A DNA stretch of 64,000 nt from Lichenibacterium minor (GTDB lineage Bacteria > Pseudomonadota > Alphaproteobacteria > Rhizobiales > Beijerinckiaceae), in NCBI RefSeq assembly GCF_004137685.1, contig NZ_QYBB01000001.1:372001-436000 (forward strand), written 5' to 3'. The translations under genes and the position numbers were made by a program. The notes below the pieces were generated by a model. It saw only the letters and a list, made by a program, of their open reading frames with translations. It did no database searches and was not told the DNA's origin. Shown piece after piece: positions 50,203-58,392 of the stretch (position 1 is its first letter; each line of letters opens with the position of its first letter).

Positions 50203-50504
50203 GGGAGGCTCCTTCCCGGGGGGCGAGGGAGGGCGCGGGGCCTGCCCTCCGGCGCTGGTCGGCCGGCCGACCGTCGCGGGGCGCCAGGCTGCCGCCCGCC
50301 ATCGCGCGGGCGCGTCCGGACCGCTCGGCCACTGCTCGTCCGCATGTCGATCGGGGACCCCGGCTCGCGCTCGTCCGCTCCAGATGCGGGCATCACCTCC
50401 CGTGTGTCAAGTTGAGTTGACAGTCCGTCAGCGAAAGCGTCCACGGGACGTGACGCCCCGGCGAACGGGAACCGGCCAGGGCGTCGCGGACCCGGCCGCC
50501 GTCC
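50203..50504. other. 302-base gap between cpaE and the puhE fusion
   Basis: Holds the TGT-N12-ACA palindrome described separately and a GGAGGTGATG string that would start a 66-codon minus-strand frame running into the puhE start; that frame is Arg/Pro-rich and unconvincing. The promoter of the puhE fusion should lie here. Confidence 0.5.
50405..50422. promoter_or_regulatory. PpsR/CrtJ-type operator (TGT-N12-ACA)
   Basis: TGTCAA and TTGACA are separated by six bases, giving TGT-N12-ACA with perfect 6-bp arms, the consensus of the photosynthesis repressor PpsR/CrtJ. It is 203 bases upstream of the puhE fusion ATG on the same transcriptional side. The TTGACA arms also read as -35 boxes on either strand. 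Confidence 0.6.
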
Positions 50505-51758
50505 TCACGAGGCCTTCTTGCGCGCGAACCGGGCCACCAGCGGGTCGAACAGGGTTTTCCGGCCGCGGCGGGGCTCGGTCCGCCCCATCACGCCCCGGCC
50601 GATCTCGGCGAAGATTTCGGCGGTGCGCCCGCCCGCCTCGACCTCGCCGATCATCTGGCCGTTGTTCGAAGCCGTGCCGAACAGCTTGGCGTCGAAGGGC
50701 ACCACGGCGCTCGGCTGCATTTCCAACGATTTCGCGAAGTCCGTCACGGCGATCTCGGGACGCTTCGGCAGGCCGACGCCGTTCAGCACGAGCCGCGGGG
50801 CGGCATCGTTGGGGCGCGCCGTCCTCAGCACGTCGATGAGGTTCTTGGCGTTGCGCAGGTTGGCGAGATCGGGGGCCGCCGCGACCACCACCTCGTCGGC
50901 ACCGATCAGCGCGCGGCGGCTCCAGGCGGTCCAGCCGTGGGGCACGTCGAGCACCACCACCGGCACGGTGGCGCGCAGGATGTCGAAGAGCCCGTCGAAG
51001 GCCGTTTCGCCGAAGTCGTAGGCGCGTTCCAGCAGCGCGGGGGCGGCGAGGATCGACAGCTTGTCGGTGCATTTCGACAGCAGCCGGTCGACGAGGTTGG
51101 CGTCCAGCCGGTCGGGGGCGAAGACCGCTTCCGCGATGCCCTGCGGCGGATCCTGGTTGAAGTCGAGCCCGGCGGTGCCGTAGGGCAGGTCGAGGTCGAC
51201 GATCGCCGTGGCGATGTCGAAGGAGCGCGAGATGGACCACGCGACGTTGTGGGCCAGGGTGGATGCGCCGATCCCGCCCTTCGCGCCCGCGACGGCGATC
51301 ACGCGCCCGACCGGGGTGGCGGCGCCGTGGGAGTAAAGGTGCGACAGCGCGCGGACGAGGTCGAGCACGGCGAAGGGGGCGACGATGTAGTCGCTGACGC
51401 CGCGGCCGATGAGCTCGCGGTAGAGGACGATGTCGTTCAACCGCCCGATCACGACGACCTTGGTGCCGGAATCGCAATATTCGGCGAGCCTGTCGAGATG
51501 CGCCACCAGGGTATCCCGGTCGCCCGAGGTTTCGATGACGATGAGGTTCGGGGTGGGCGCGGTGCGGTAGGCCTCCACGGCCGCCGGCGCCCCGCCCATG
51601 TGGACCTTGACGTGGGCCCGGCTCATGCGCCGGTCCGCCATGGCCTCGTTCATCAGCCCGGCGATCTCCGGCGTTTCGCAGAAGGCCTGGACGGTGATGC
51701 GCGGCACCGGCGGGATGGCGGGCGCCTCGGGGCCCGGGCGGGAAGGGTCGAAGGTCAT
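50505..51758 (-). CDS. cpaE: Pilus assembly protein CpaE (MinD/ParA-like)
   Basis: 417 residues. A receiver-like N-terminal domain (about 20-145, IVIETSGD, VSDYIVAPF), then a deviant Walker A GAKGGIGAST (158-167) and VDLDLPYGTAGLDFNQD. CpaE places the pilus machine at the pole in Caulobacter. ATG overlaps the cpaD stop. Confidence 0.94.
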   Translation of the reverse strand: MTFDPSRPGPEAPAIPPVPRITVQAFCETPEIAGLMNEAMADRRMSRAHVKVHMGGAPAAVEAYRTAPTPNLIVIETSGDRDTLVAHLDRLAEYCDSGTKVVVIGRLNDIVLYRELIGRGVSDYIVAPFAVLDLVRALSHLYSHGAATPVGRVIAVAGAKGGIGASTLAHNVAWSISRSFDIATAIVDLDLPYGTAGLDFNQDPPQGIAEAVFAPDRLDANLVDRLLSKCTDKLSILAAPALLERAYDFGETAFDGLFDILRATVPVVVLDVPHGWTAWSRRALIGADEVVVAAAPDLANLRNAKNLIDVLRTARPNDAAPRLVLNGVGLPKRPEIAVTDFAKSLEMQPSAVVPFDAKLFGTASNNGQMIGEVEAGGRTAEIFAEIGRGVMGRTEPRRGRKTLFDPLVARFARKKAS

Positions 51759-52519
51759 TGGCCGCTGCCGATGGGGGTGAGCTTGGATTGCGTCCAGTTC
51801 GTGCCGGGGTCCTGGCCGTTCGGGGCGCCCAACCCGCCGCGGAGGTCCTGGATGGCGCGCGTCCGCATGTAAACGTCGCCCGGCTCCTCGGCCCGGGGCC
51901 GCACGAGGTCGCGCGGGTCGTCCACCTGCGCCGCCAGGGTCTGCTGCGTGGCGCAGCCGAGGTTGGAATAGGGGCGGTTCGAGATGTCGAAGGCCGCGTC
52001 GCCCGGCCCGAGGTCCTCGGGCCAGTCGCCGCAGGGCCGCGCCGTCCCGGCCTGGAGCTCGGGAAAGCTCAGCCGCAGCACGGACGCGAGGCGCGGGTCG
52101 CCGACGCGATAGGTGCCGACCTCGATCGCCCCCGAAACGCCCGCGGCCGCCAAGCCCCGGCGCACCGCCATCAGGGTCGCATCCGCGGCGGCCGGGTCAA
52201 CGCCGCCGCGCGGCACCAGCACCCGGATCCGGCCCCGCCCCTGGGCGCGGTATTCGGCCGCAAAGGTTTCGAGGTCGTGCCGCTGGCGATAGTCGAGCCG
52301 GTCGCCGGTGCCGACGAAGACGTCGAGCGAGCGCGGCCGGTCGGCCAGAACGATCGGGTGGCGCTCGTGGTAGTCGACCGGGATGGCCGAGGTCGCCACC
52401 GTCCGGTCCACGTTGGAGCAGCCTGCGAGAGCCCCCCCGAGGGCGGCCGCGGCCAGGATGGCGCCCGCGGCACGGCGGGGCGAACGGGATGTGCCGTGGG
52501 ACGGCCGGTGATGGGTCAT
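51755..52519 (-). CDS. cpaD: Pilus assembly lipoprotein CpaD
   Basis: 254 residues. Lipobox ALAGC with Cys34; DYHERHPIVLADRP and NLGCATQQTLAAQVDDPRDL are the CpaD hallmarks. Outer-membrane partner of the CpaC secretin. Overlaps cpaE; 53 bases after cpaC. Confidence 0.94.
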   Translation of the reverse strand: MTHHRPSHGTSRSPRRAAGAILAAAALGGALAGCSNVDRTVATSAIPVDYHERHPIVLADRPRSLDVFVGTGDRLDYRQRHDLETFAAEYRAQGRGRIRVLVPRGGVDPAAADATLMAVRRGLAAAGVSGAIEVGTYRVGDPRLASVLRLSFPELQAGTARPCGDWPEDLGPGDAAFDISNRPYSNLGCATQQTLAAQVDDPRDLVRPRAEEPGDVYMRTRAIQDLRGGLGAPNGQDPGTNWTQSKLTPIGSGQ

Positions 52520-52572
52520 GATCGATCCCGAGGAGATGCGGGGCGCGGGAACGGCTTTCGCCGGCCGGGCCG

Positions 52573-54105
52573 TCAATCGTTGATGAAGCCGACGCGGCCG
52601 CGGTATTGTTTGGCCAGGGCGGGGTTGTCGGCGCGGGAATAGATCCGGTTCATCCGCCCGAGCAGGATCGCCTGGGGGTCGGTGGAATCGGTGAAGCCGT
52701 CGTCGGGCTTGCTGACCTGGTCGGGGCGCAGGCTCTTCGAGATGAAGGGCGTCACGACGATCATCAGCTCGCTCTCGTTGCGCTGGTATTGGCGGGACCG
52801 GAACAGCGCGCCCAGGATCGGCAGGTTGAAGAGGCCCGGCGTGCCGGTCAGCGTCTGCTGGCTGGTCTGCTGGACGAGGCCGGCCGACGCGATGGAGCCG
52901 CCGGACGGGAGTTCCACGGTGGTCTCGTTCTGGCGCTGGCGGAAGCCAACGATGGTGCCGCACGTTCCGGCCGTGACGCTGGTGTTGGCGTCCGGCTCCA
53001 CCACCTGCGTCGAGATGTGCAGCGAGATGCGTCCGCCGGACAGCACCGTCGGGGTGAAGTTCAGCGTCACGCCGTATTGCTGCTGGATGTAGTTGCAGGT
53101 GGGCAGGCCCAGCAGCGTGGTGGCGGCCGTCGACGATTGCAGGATCGGGATGGTGCCGCCGGCCTGGAACTTCGCCGTCTCGCCCGACACCGCCGTGACG
53201 TTGGGCTCCGCGATCGTGTGGGCGACGCCGTTGCTTTCGAAGGCGCTCAGCTTGGCGCTGAGCGAGTTGCGGTTGCCGAGATAGTTCAGCGTCGCCGACG
53301 TGCCGCCCGCTCCCGTGCTGGACAGCAGCCCGTTGGTAGCCGCGGCCGCGGCGGTCGAGCGCCAGTCTCCCGTCAGGTCGACGCCGAGCTGCTTGGCGAC
53401 GTCGCGCCGGACCTCGACGATCGACACCTTGAGGGTGACCTGGTCCTGCCCGCGGATGATCAGCGAGTTGATGATCCGCCCCGGCACCACGACGGGCGTC
53501 CCGGCGGACACCGACACGCTGCCCCCGCCACCGCCGCCCGCGCCACCGCTGCCCCCGGAGCCCACGGCCGTGTAGCCCGTGAAGGCCTGCGCGATGTCGA
53601 AGGCGCGCTGCGCGTCGACGGCCGACGACACGGTGCCGGTGAGGATCACCGTGTCGTCGACCGCATGGACCCGGATGTCGTCGTCGGGCAGCACGGTCTT
53701 CAGGATGCCTTCGAGCGCGCCGATGTCGCGATCGGTGACGTTGATCGACAGGACCGCGACCTGCCTTCCGTCCTTGTCCATGGCGAAGATGGTGGTGGGG
53801 CCCTTGGCCAGCGCCATGACGTAGAGGCGCCGGGCGGTGCGCACCGTGGCGTTGGCGACCTCGGGCTTGCCGACGAAGATTTCGGCCGCGTCTTCCGGCA
53901 GGTCGACGATGATCGATTTGCCGACCGGCATGGTGATGTTGTGCGTGCGCGCCCCGGGCGAAACCTTGAGGACGTTGGGGGCGGGGGTGGAGGCCGCGTC
54001 CCTCGCCCGGGGCACCAGCACGGGCGTCTGCGCGCCGGCCGGGGCGGACGCCGCGAGGAGCAGGGCCGCGACGGCGGCGCGGCGGCGGAACGGTGCGGGG
54101 GTCAT
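52573..54105 (-). CDS. cpaC: Pilus secretin CpaC/RcpA
   Basis: 510 residues. Signal peptide to about PAGAQ, N-terminal pilus assembly domain (GKSIIVDLPEDAAEIFVGKPEVANATV), BON domain, a Gly/Ser linker near 200-212, then the secretin domain (VEVRRDVAKQLGVDL, PNVTAVSGETAKFQAGGTIPI, GLPTCNY, ESELMIVVTPFI). Forms the outer-membrane channel. ATG overlaps the cpaB stop. Confidence 0.95.
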   Translation of the reverse strand: MTPAPFRRRAAVAALLLAASAPAGAQTPVLVPRARDAASTPAPNVLKVSPGARTHNITMPVGKSIIVDLPEDAAEIFVGKPEVANATVRTARRLYVMALAKGPTTIFAMDKDGRQVAVLSINVTDRDIGALEGILKTVLPDDDIRVHAVDDTVILTGTVSSAVDAQRAFDIAQAFTGYTAVGSGGSGGAGGGGGGSVSVSAGTPVVVPGRIINSLIIRGQDQVTLKVSIVEVRRDVAKQLGVDLTGDWRSTAAAAATNGLLSSTGAGGTSATLNYLGNRNSLSAKLSAFESNGVAHTIAEPNVTAVSGETAKFQAGGTIPILQSSTAATTLLGLPTCNYIQQQYGVTLNFTPTVLSGGRISLHISTQVVEPDANTSVTAGTCGTIVGFRQRQNETTVELPSGGSIASAGLVQQTSQQTLTGTPGLFNLPILGALFRSRQYQRNESELMIVVTPFISKSLRPDQVSKPDDGFTDSTDPQAILLGRMNRIYSRADNPALAKQYRGRVGFIND

Positions 54106-54914
54106 CGGCCGGCATCCTCGGAGACGGTGCCGTAGCGGACGACCGACAGGCCGTGCGCGGCCTCGTGCGCCGGCGCGGCGCCCCCGGCCTGGCGCGCGTC
54201 CAGCACGGAGCGCAGCACGAGCGACAACTGGCCGGTGCGCTGGGCGTTGATCACGGCTTCGGCCTGCTGCGGGTCGAGTTCCAGCGTGGCGTTGGACCCG
54301 ACCACCACGGGCTGGCCGTTCTTGTCCTGGACGTTCTGGCCGATGGCCAGGACCTTGATATTGGTCAGCAGCGTGGCGGTGGCGAAGCTGTCGCCGCCGC
54401 CCGCCGGCGCGCCGGGCTTGGGCTCCTGGCGGAAGGTGCGCACCACGTCCACCCGGTCGTTGGGCAGGATGAAGCCGCCCGCCGTCGTGGCGCCCTGGCT
54501 GTCGATGTTGATCGCCACGGCGCGCCGGCCCGACGGCAGCATCACGGCCATCAGGCCGCCGTCGCCCTTGATGAGCTTCTCGTTGCGCACCGGCTCGCCC
54601 GCGAAGATCGACGCCCGCACGGTCGCGCCCTTGAACTCCTCCATCGCCTTTCCGTCCTGGCTCCTGCGCAGCATGCCGGCCGGGATGGCGTCCTTGGGCC
54701 AGCTCTGCCACGCCATGTCGCCGTCGCCGATGCGGGTGCCGAGCGGCAGGTCCTTGGCGGCCACGAGGACGTCGTCCGTGGTGGGCGGCGGCGGGGGCGG
54801 CGGCGGCAACGCCGCGACGGGCGCGGGCGGAGGACTCGACCCGCCCGCCATCATGAAGGCGCCGGCCGCGGCGGCCAGGGCCAGAAACAGGACGATGATG
54901 CGCGACTTCTTCAT
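54102..54914 (-). CDS. cpaB: Pilus assembly protein CpaB/RcpC
   Basis: 270 residues. One N-terminal helix (5-23), Pro-rich linker, SAF domain (VLVAAKDLPLGTRIGDGDM) and the RcpC domain (GFILPNDRVDVVRTFR). Periplasmic part of the Tad machine. First gene of the cpaBCDE block; a relatively AT-rich stretch at 54955-55005 upstream may be its promoter. Confidence 0.95.
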   Translation of the reverse strand: MKKSRIIVLFLALAAAAGAFMMAGGSSPPPAPVAALPPPPPPPPTTDDVLVAAKDLPLGTRIGDGDMAWQSWPKDAIPAGMLRRSQDGKAMEEFKGATVRASIFAGEPVRNEKLIKGDGGLMAVMLPSGRRAVAINIDSQGATTAGGFILPNDRVDVVRTFRQEPKPGAPAGGGDSFATATLLTNIKVLAIGQNVQDKNGQPVVVGSNATLELDPQQAEAVINAQRTGQLSLVLRSVLDARQAGGAAPAHEAAHGLSVVRYGTVSEDAGR

Positions 54915-55157
54915 GACCGGACCTGGGGCGCGCCGGGCACGGCGCGCTTCGCGAGCTGAATCAATCAGCCAAAGGTCAAGTTATGGTAAAGAAATCCTGT
55001 CGGACTCTCGGCAGGGCAGCGACGCCGCGCCTCCGGGCTCGTCGCGCCGGGGAGGGTCGGAGGCGATCTTCGGCTGACCACCTGTAACGCATCGCGGAGT
55101 TCCTGCATGGTCCGTTGAAGGCAGGCGGAGATTGTCGCCCGTCTTCCACCGAGAGCT
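54915..55157. other. Upstream region of cpaB
   Basis: On the minus strand 54964-54995 holds TTTACCATAACTTGACC: it contains TTTA-N7-TTGA, a degenerate CtrA box (one mismatch per half), and a TTGACC -35-like hexamer. No gene is seen in the rest. Confidence 0.4.
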
Positions 55158-55538
55158 CTATTCACCCACGGCGTCTCGCTGGACCGCATAGACTTCGTAG
55201 GGCGTATCCCCCAGGGCGAGGGGCTCGAGCCAGGGCGGGATGTTGCCGGGCGCGATGGAGGCCGCCAGGCCGGAGGGTACCGCCCGGATCTCCAGCCCGA
55301 TGTCGACCGACAAGCAGGGTTGGCCGGGTGCGGCAGACGGTCGATCCGTACCCGAGTGCGGCCACAGACACGACCGGGCGCTGGGTGGAACGGGATAAGC
55401 CCCTCGCTTCTCGGTCCATGCGGGCTTCGGCACGGCCTTCCTGCCGGACGTGACGCACCCGATGCCGGCGAGAGCATCGGTATGGCCGGCGCATCGGCAT
55501 CGATGATGCGACGACGATGACGGGCGCGACGGGTTCAC
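55158..55538 (-). CDS. Possible small hypothetical protein
   Basis: 126-codon frame from GTG 55538, not recognised. The C-terminal two thirds show the G/C third-position bias of real genes (IGLEIRAVPSGLAASIAPG, ALGDTPYEVYAVQRD). An LAGIGC string resembles a lipobox, but no hydrophobic stretch comes before it in this frame; an upstream frameshift would be needed. Could be an eroded lipoprotein gene between cpaB and cpaA. Confidence 0.3.
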   Translation of the reverse strand: MNPSRPSSSSHHRCRCAGHTDALAGIGCVTSGRKAVPKPAWTEKRGAYPVPPSARSCLWPHSGTDRPSAAPGQPCLSVDIGLEIRAVPSGLAASIAPGNIPPWLEPLALGDTPYEVYAVQRDAVGE

Positions 55539-55596
55539 TGCTCGGCGAGAAAACTGATCGCCGATGCGGCACCTCGCCGTTCGGCGCGACTCCGCG

Positions 55597-56100
55597 TCAG
55601 GTCGCTGACGACCAGATCAGGCTCTGTGGGTAGAGGGCGAGGCCGGCGACCGCCAGGGCGATCCCATAAGGCACGCCGTTGTTGGCGTCGTGGATGCGGG
55701 CGATCCAGGTGCAGGATGCCATGAAACGGGGGAGGGGCTGGCGGCGGGCGACGAGGATGGAGAATGTGAGCAGGCCCCCGAGCAGGGAAGCACTCACGCC
55801 GTAGTCCGCGATATGATCCCAACCGATCCAGAGGCTGGTCGCCGCGGCCAGCTTGGCATCGCCCCCACCGATCCACCCGAACGCGAAGAGCGCGAACGTG
55901 ACGGCCAGGACGCAGAGCCCACAGGTGAGGTGATCGACGATCACGGCGTGCCATCCCACGCCGGCCAAGCCCGCGAGGACGAAAAACCCAAGCATGAGCG
56001 CCAACGACACCCGATTGGGGATGGTCATCGTCATCAGGTCGGAGATGGCCGAGTAGGCCATCAGCACCGGAAACACCGCGAGCGTGAGGAAGATCTGCAT
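55597..56100 (-). CDS. cpaA: Prepilin peptidase CpaA (A24 family)
   Basis: 167 residues from ATG 56100. Six hydrophobic segments; the aspartyl protease pair is Asp21 (ISDLMTMTIPN) and Asp81 (IGGGDAK). Cleaves the Flp prepilin at the membrane. It lies 108 bases downstream of the pilin gene on the same strand. Confidence 0.93.
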   Translation of the reverse strand: MQIFLTLAVFPVLMAYSAISDLMTMTIPNRVSLALMLGFFVLAGLAGVGWHAVIVDHLTCGLCVLAVTFALFAFGWIGGGDAKLAAATSLWIGWDHIADYGVSASLLGGLLTFSILVARRQPLPRFMASCTWIARIHDANNGVPYGIALAVAGLALYPQSLIWSSAT

Positions 56101-56208
56101 CGGGAGATCCGGCTTGCTGAGCGTGAAACGCGCCGGGAGCCCCGACGCCCCGCCGCGCGGTCGCCACTCGACGGCGACCGCGCTGCGGGACCTGACGACC
56201 AGGATCAC

Positions 56209-56385
56209 TCAGGTCGTGGTGGCGGCACCGATCGAAGTGGCGATGATGTTGAACTTCGCCTTGAGGTTCGTGCCGAGCGTGGTCATCGCGCCGATGCAGA
56301 CGACGGCGATCAGGGCGGCGATCAGACCGTATTCGATGGCGGTCGCGCCGGACTCGTCCTTCACAAAACGCTTGAGCATGTTCAT
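56209..56385 (-). CDS. pilA: Major Flp/PilA type IVb pilin
   Basis: 58 residues. DESGATAIEYGLIAALIAVV carries the conserved Glu-Tyr of Flp pilins at residues 18-19, followed by a short hydrophilic C-terminus. ACGGAG eight bases upstream is the ribosome-binding site. Structural subunit of the Tad pilus; next gene is its peptidase. Confidence 0.93.
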   Translation of the reverse strand: MNMLKRFVKDESGATAIEYGLIAALIAVVCIGAMTTLGTNLKAKFNIIATSIGAATTT

Positions 56386-56667
56386 CGTGACGTCTCCGTT
56401 CTGATGGTCACCGGCGGCGGCGGCTGCGCCAGTCCCGGGGTGACGCCAAGTTGCGTCACGTGGCTTGCGAAGGCGTTAATCCGGGGCGCGAAGATCGAAA
56501 GCTTCGCCGGGCGTCGCAGGGATGGTTAATCGTCGGTGTCCGGCATGGCGCGACTACGCAGCGATGGCCGGCACTGCAGCGAGCATCGCGACAAGCACCT
56601 CTTCAAGCTTTGTTGACCCTCTTGGGCGACCTTGGCATGCGCGAATCCAGAGATGAAAGGCACCACA

Positions 56668-57156
56668 ATGCGGCTGCGGCCCGCCCCGTCGTCATCGGGC
56701 CCGATCGGTCTCGCCGCCATGGCCCTCCTGGCCATCGCGGTCCCGGCCTCAGCGGCCGAGCGGTTCGTTAACGTTCAGCTCGATCAGGCGCAGATCATGC
56801 GCTACCCGGACGCGACCGAGACGGTGGTGGTCGGCAACCCCATCGTGGTCGACGTGACGATGCTGCGCAACGCCGGCGAGATCATCCTCACCGGCAAGGG
56901 CTTCGGTGAAACCAATCTGCTGTTCCTCGACGGCAGGGGCACGTTGTTGGAGGAGGCCCGGCTCCGCGTGCGCGAGGCGCCCACCACGCTGGTCGTGCAG
57001 CATGGCGCGGACCGGCAAACCTACGCCTGCCATCCGCGCTGCCAACCGACCGTGACGTTGGGCGACAGCTCCATCTTCCTCCAACGCTCGGCGACCGACA
57101 TCCAGACCCGCAATGCCCTGGCGAGCGGTGCGGCGTCGAACGGACCGGCCCGATGA
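56668..57156 (+). CDS. Pilus assembly N-domain protein (CpaC N-terminal-like), exported
   Basis: 162 residues. Signal peptide to about ASAAER, then a secretin N-terminal-type domain (VQLDQAQIMRYPDATETVVVGNPIVVDVT, GFGETNLLFLDGRGTLL) like the N-part of CpaC but without the channel. GAAAGG stands seven bases before ATG 56668; ATG 56653 is an alternative. Two Cys near 120-126 may form a disulfide. Coupled by ATGA to the GT87 gene. Confidence 0.85.
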   Translation: MRLRPAPSSSGPIGLAAMALLAIAVPASAAERFVNVQLDQAQIMRYPDATETVVVGNPIVVDVTMLRNAGEIILTGKGFGETNLLFLDGRGTLLEEARLRVREAPTTLVVQHGADRQTYACHPRCQPTVTLGDSSIFLQRSATDIQTRNALASGAASNGPAR

Positions 57157-58349
57157 GCGCCTTCTCCTCCGCTCCGATGCGGACATCGCCTCGGCGAGCA
57201 CCCTGGGGGCCGGCCCTCGCTCTCTGCGCCCTCGTGGTCATCGGGCGTCTCGCCTATTTCCTCGACGACAATACGGAAGCGCCGTCCCTCATCGATTTCG
57301 ACATCTTCCGGATCGCCGGGCGGCTCGCCGTCGAGGGCCACCTCGCCGACGCCTACGATTGGAGCCGGCTCAGGGACCTCGAGATCGCGCTCGGCGGCAA
57401 GCCCACGGGTTTCGGGCCCTTCGCCTATCCGCCCCCCTTCGCCCTCGCGATGGCGGGGCTGGCCCACCTTTCGACGGGTGCCGCCTATTTCGGGTTCGTG
57501 ACCCTGGGCCTCGGGCTCATCGCCGCCGCGCTGCGCCGCCTCGCCCCGACCGCCTTCTGGCCGTGTTTCGCCGCACTCGTCCCCGCAGTGTGCATCAACA
57601 TCGCCATCGGCCAGAACGGCATGTTGACCGGCGGGCTCGCCGGGCTCGCGACCGCCTGGGCGCTCGAACGGCGCGGGCCGGCGGCGGGCGGTGTCGCCGG
57701 CCTCCTCGCGGCCCTGAAGCCCCAGGTGGCCGTGGTTCTTCCCCTCATGCTGGTGCTCCGTGGCCAGGGTCGGGCCTTGGTCGCCATGGCGGCGGCCGGG
57801 TCCGCCCTGGCGGGCCTCGCCGTGCTGTGCTTCGGGCCGGGCATCGTCGGGATTTTCCTGGGCGGCCTCGCCGGGACGGGCGAGGCCTTGGCGGCGGGGC
57901 GCTTCCCCCTCCACAGGATGACCTCCGTCTATGCCGGGCTGCGCGCGCTGGGGCTGCCCAGCGGCGTCGCCCTCGGGTCCCACCTCGCGGCCGCAGCCCT
58001 CCTCCTGGCCGCCGCGATCCTGGTGGGACGGCGGGCGGGCGGCGGCCGGGCCGAAGCTGGCCTGCTCCTGATGACAACGGCTTTCGTGAGCCCCTACTTC
58101 TACGACTACGACCTCCCCGTCGTCGGGGCGGGCCTCGCCCTCGTCCTGGGCGCCACGACGGGCCCTCGAAAGCTGGTCGCCCTGTCGCTCGCGGGGCTCG
58201 CGGGCGCCGGAGCCGCCGGCATGATCGAGGTCATGGCGACCGATGGATACCGCCCCTCCCTCGGGGCTCTCTTCGTGCTCCTCAGCTTCGGATCGGCGCT
58301 GCAGCTGGTCCGCCGCCACGCGACCCCGGCGTCCGAAGCGCGGGCCTGA
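57153..58349 (+). CDS. GT87 (DUF2029) membrane glycosyltransferase
   Basis: 398 residues, about ten membrane helices. DFDIFRIAGRLAVEG and the Asp pair near the start, GPFAYPPPFAL and AALKPQVAVVLPLML fit polyprenyl-phosphate-mannose-dependent GT87 enzymes. It is translationally coupled to the exported pilus-domain gene, so it may glycosylate an envelope or pilus component (inference). Confidence 0.85.
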   Translation: MSAFSSAPMRTSPRRAPWGPALALCALVVIGRLAYFLDDNTEAPSLIDFDIFRIAGRLAVEGHLADAYDWSRLRDLEIALGGKPTGFGPFAYPPPFALAMAGLAHLSTGAAYFGFVTLGLGLIAAALRRLAPTAFWPCFAALVPAVCINIAIGQNGMLTGGLAGLATAWALERRGPAAGGVAGLLAALKPQVAVVLPLMLVLRGQGRALVAMAAAGSALAGLAVLCFGPGIVGIFLGGLAGTGEALAAGRFPLHRMTSVYAGLRALGLPSGVALGSHLAAAALLLAAAILVGRRAGGGRAEAGLLLMTTAFVSPYFYDYDLPVVGAGLALVLGATTGPRKLVALSLAGLAGAGAAGMIEVMATDGYRPSLGALFVLLSFGSALQLVRRHATPASEARA

Positions 58350-58392
58350 CGCCGCGAGGGCTCGTCATGCCGACGGCGGCCCCGCTTTCGCG

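Noticed and set aside
50199..50397. Minus-strand small frame with GGAGGTG before its ATG, upstream of the puhE fusion
   Set aside because: Good ribosome-binding string but Arg/Pro-rich product with no pattern; probably chance in GC-rich DNA.
54965..55477. 170-codon minus-strand frame in the cpaB-cpaA gap
   Set aside because: Ser/Arg/Pro-rich with no recognisable segment; the competing frame at 55158 is more gene-like.
56475..56531. Two GTTAATC strings 50 bases apart before pilA, as CtrA half-sites
   Set aside because: Spacing does not fit TTAA-N7-TTAA; single half-sites are too weak to call.
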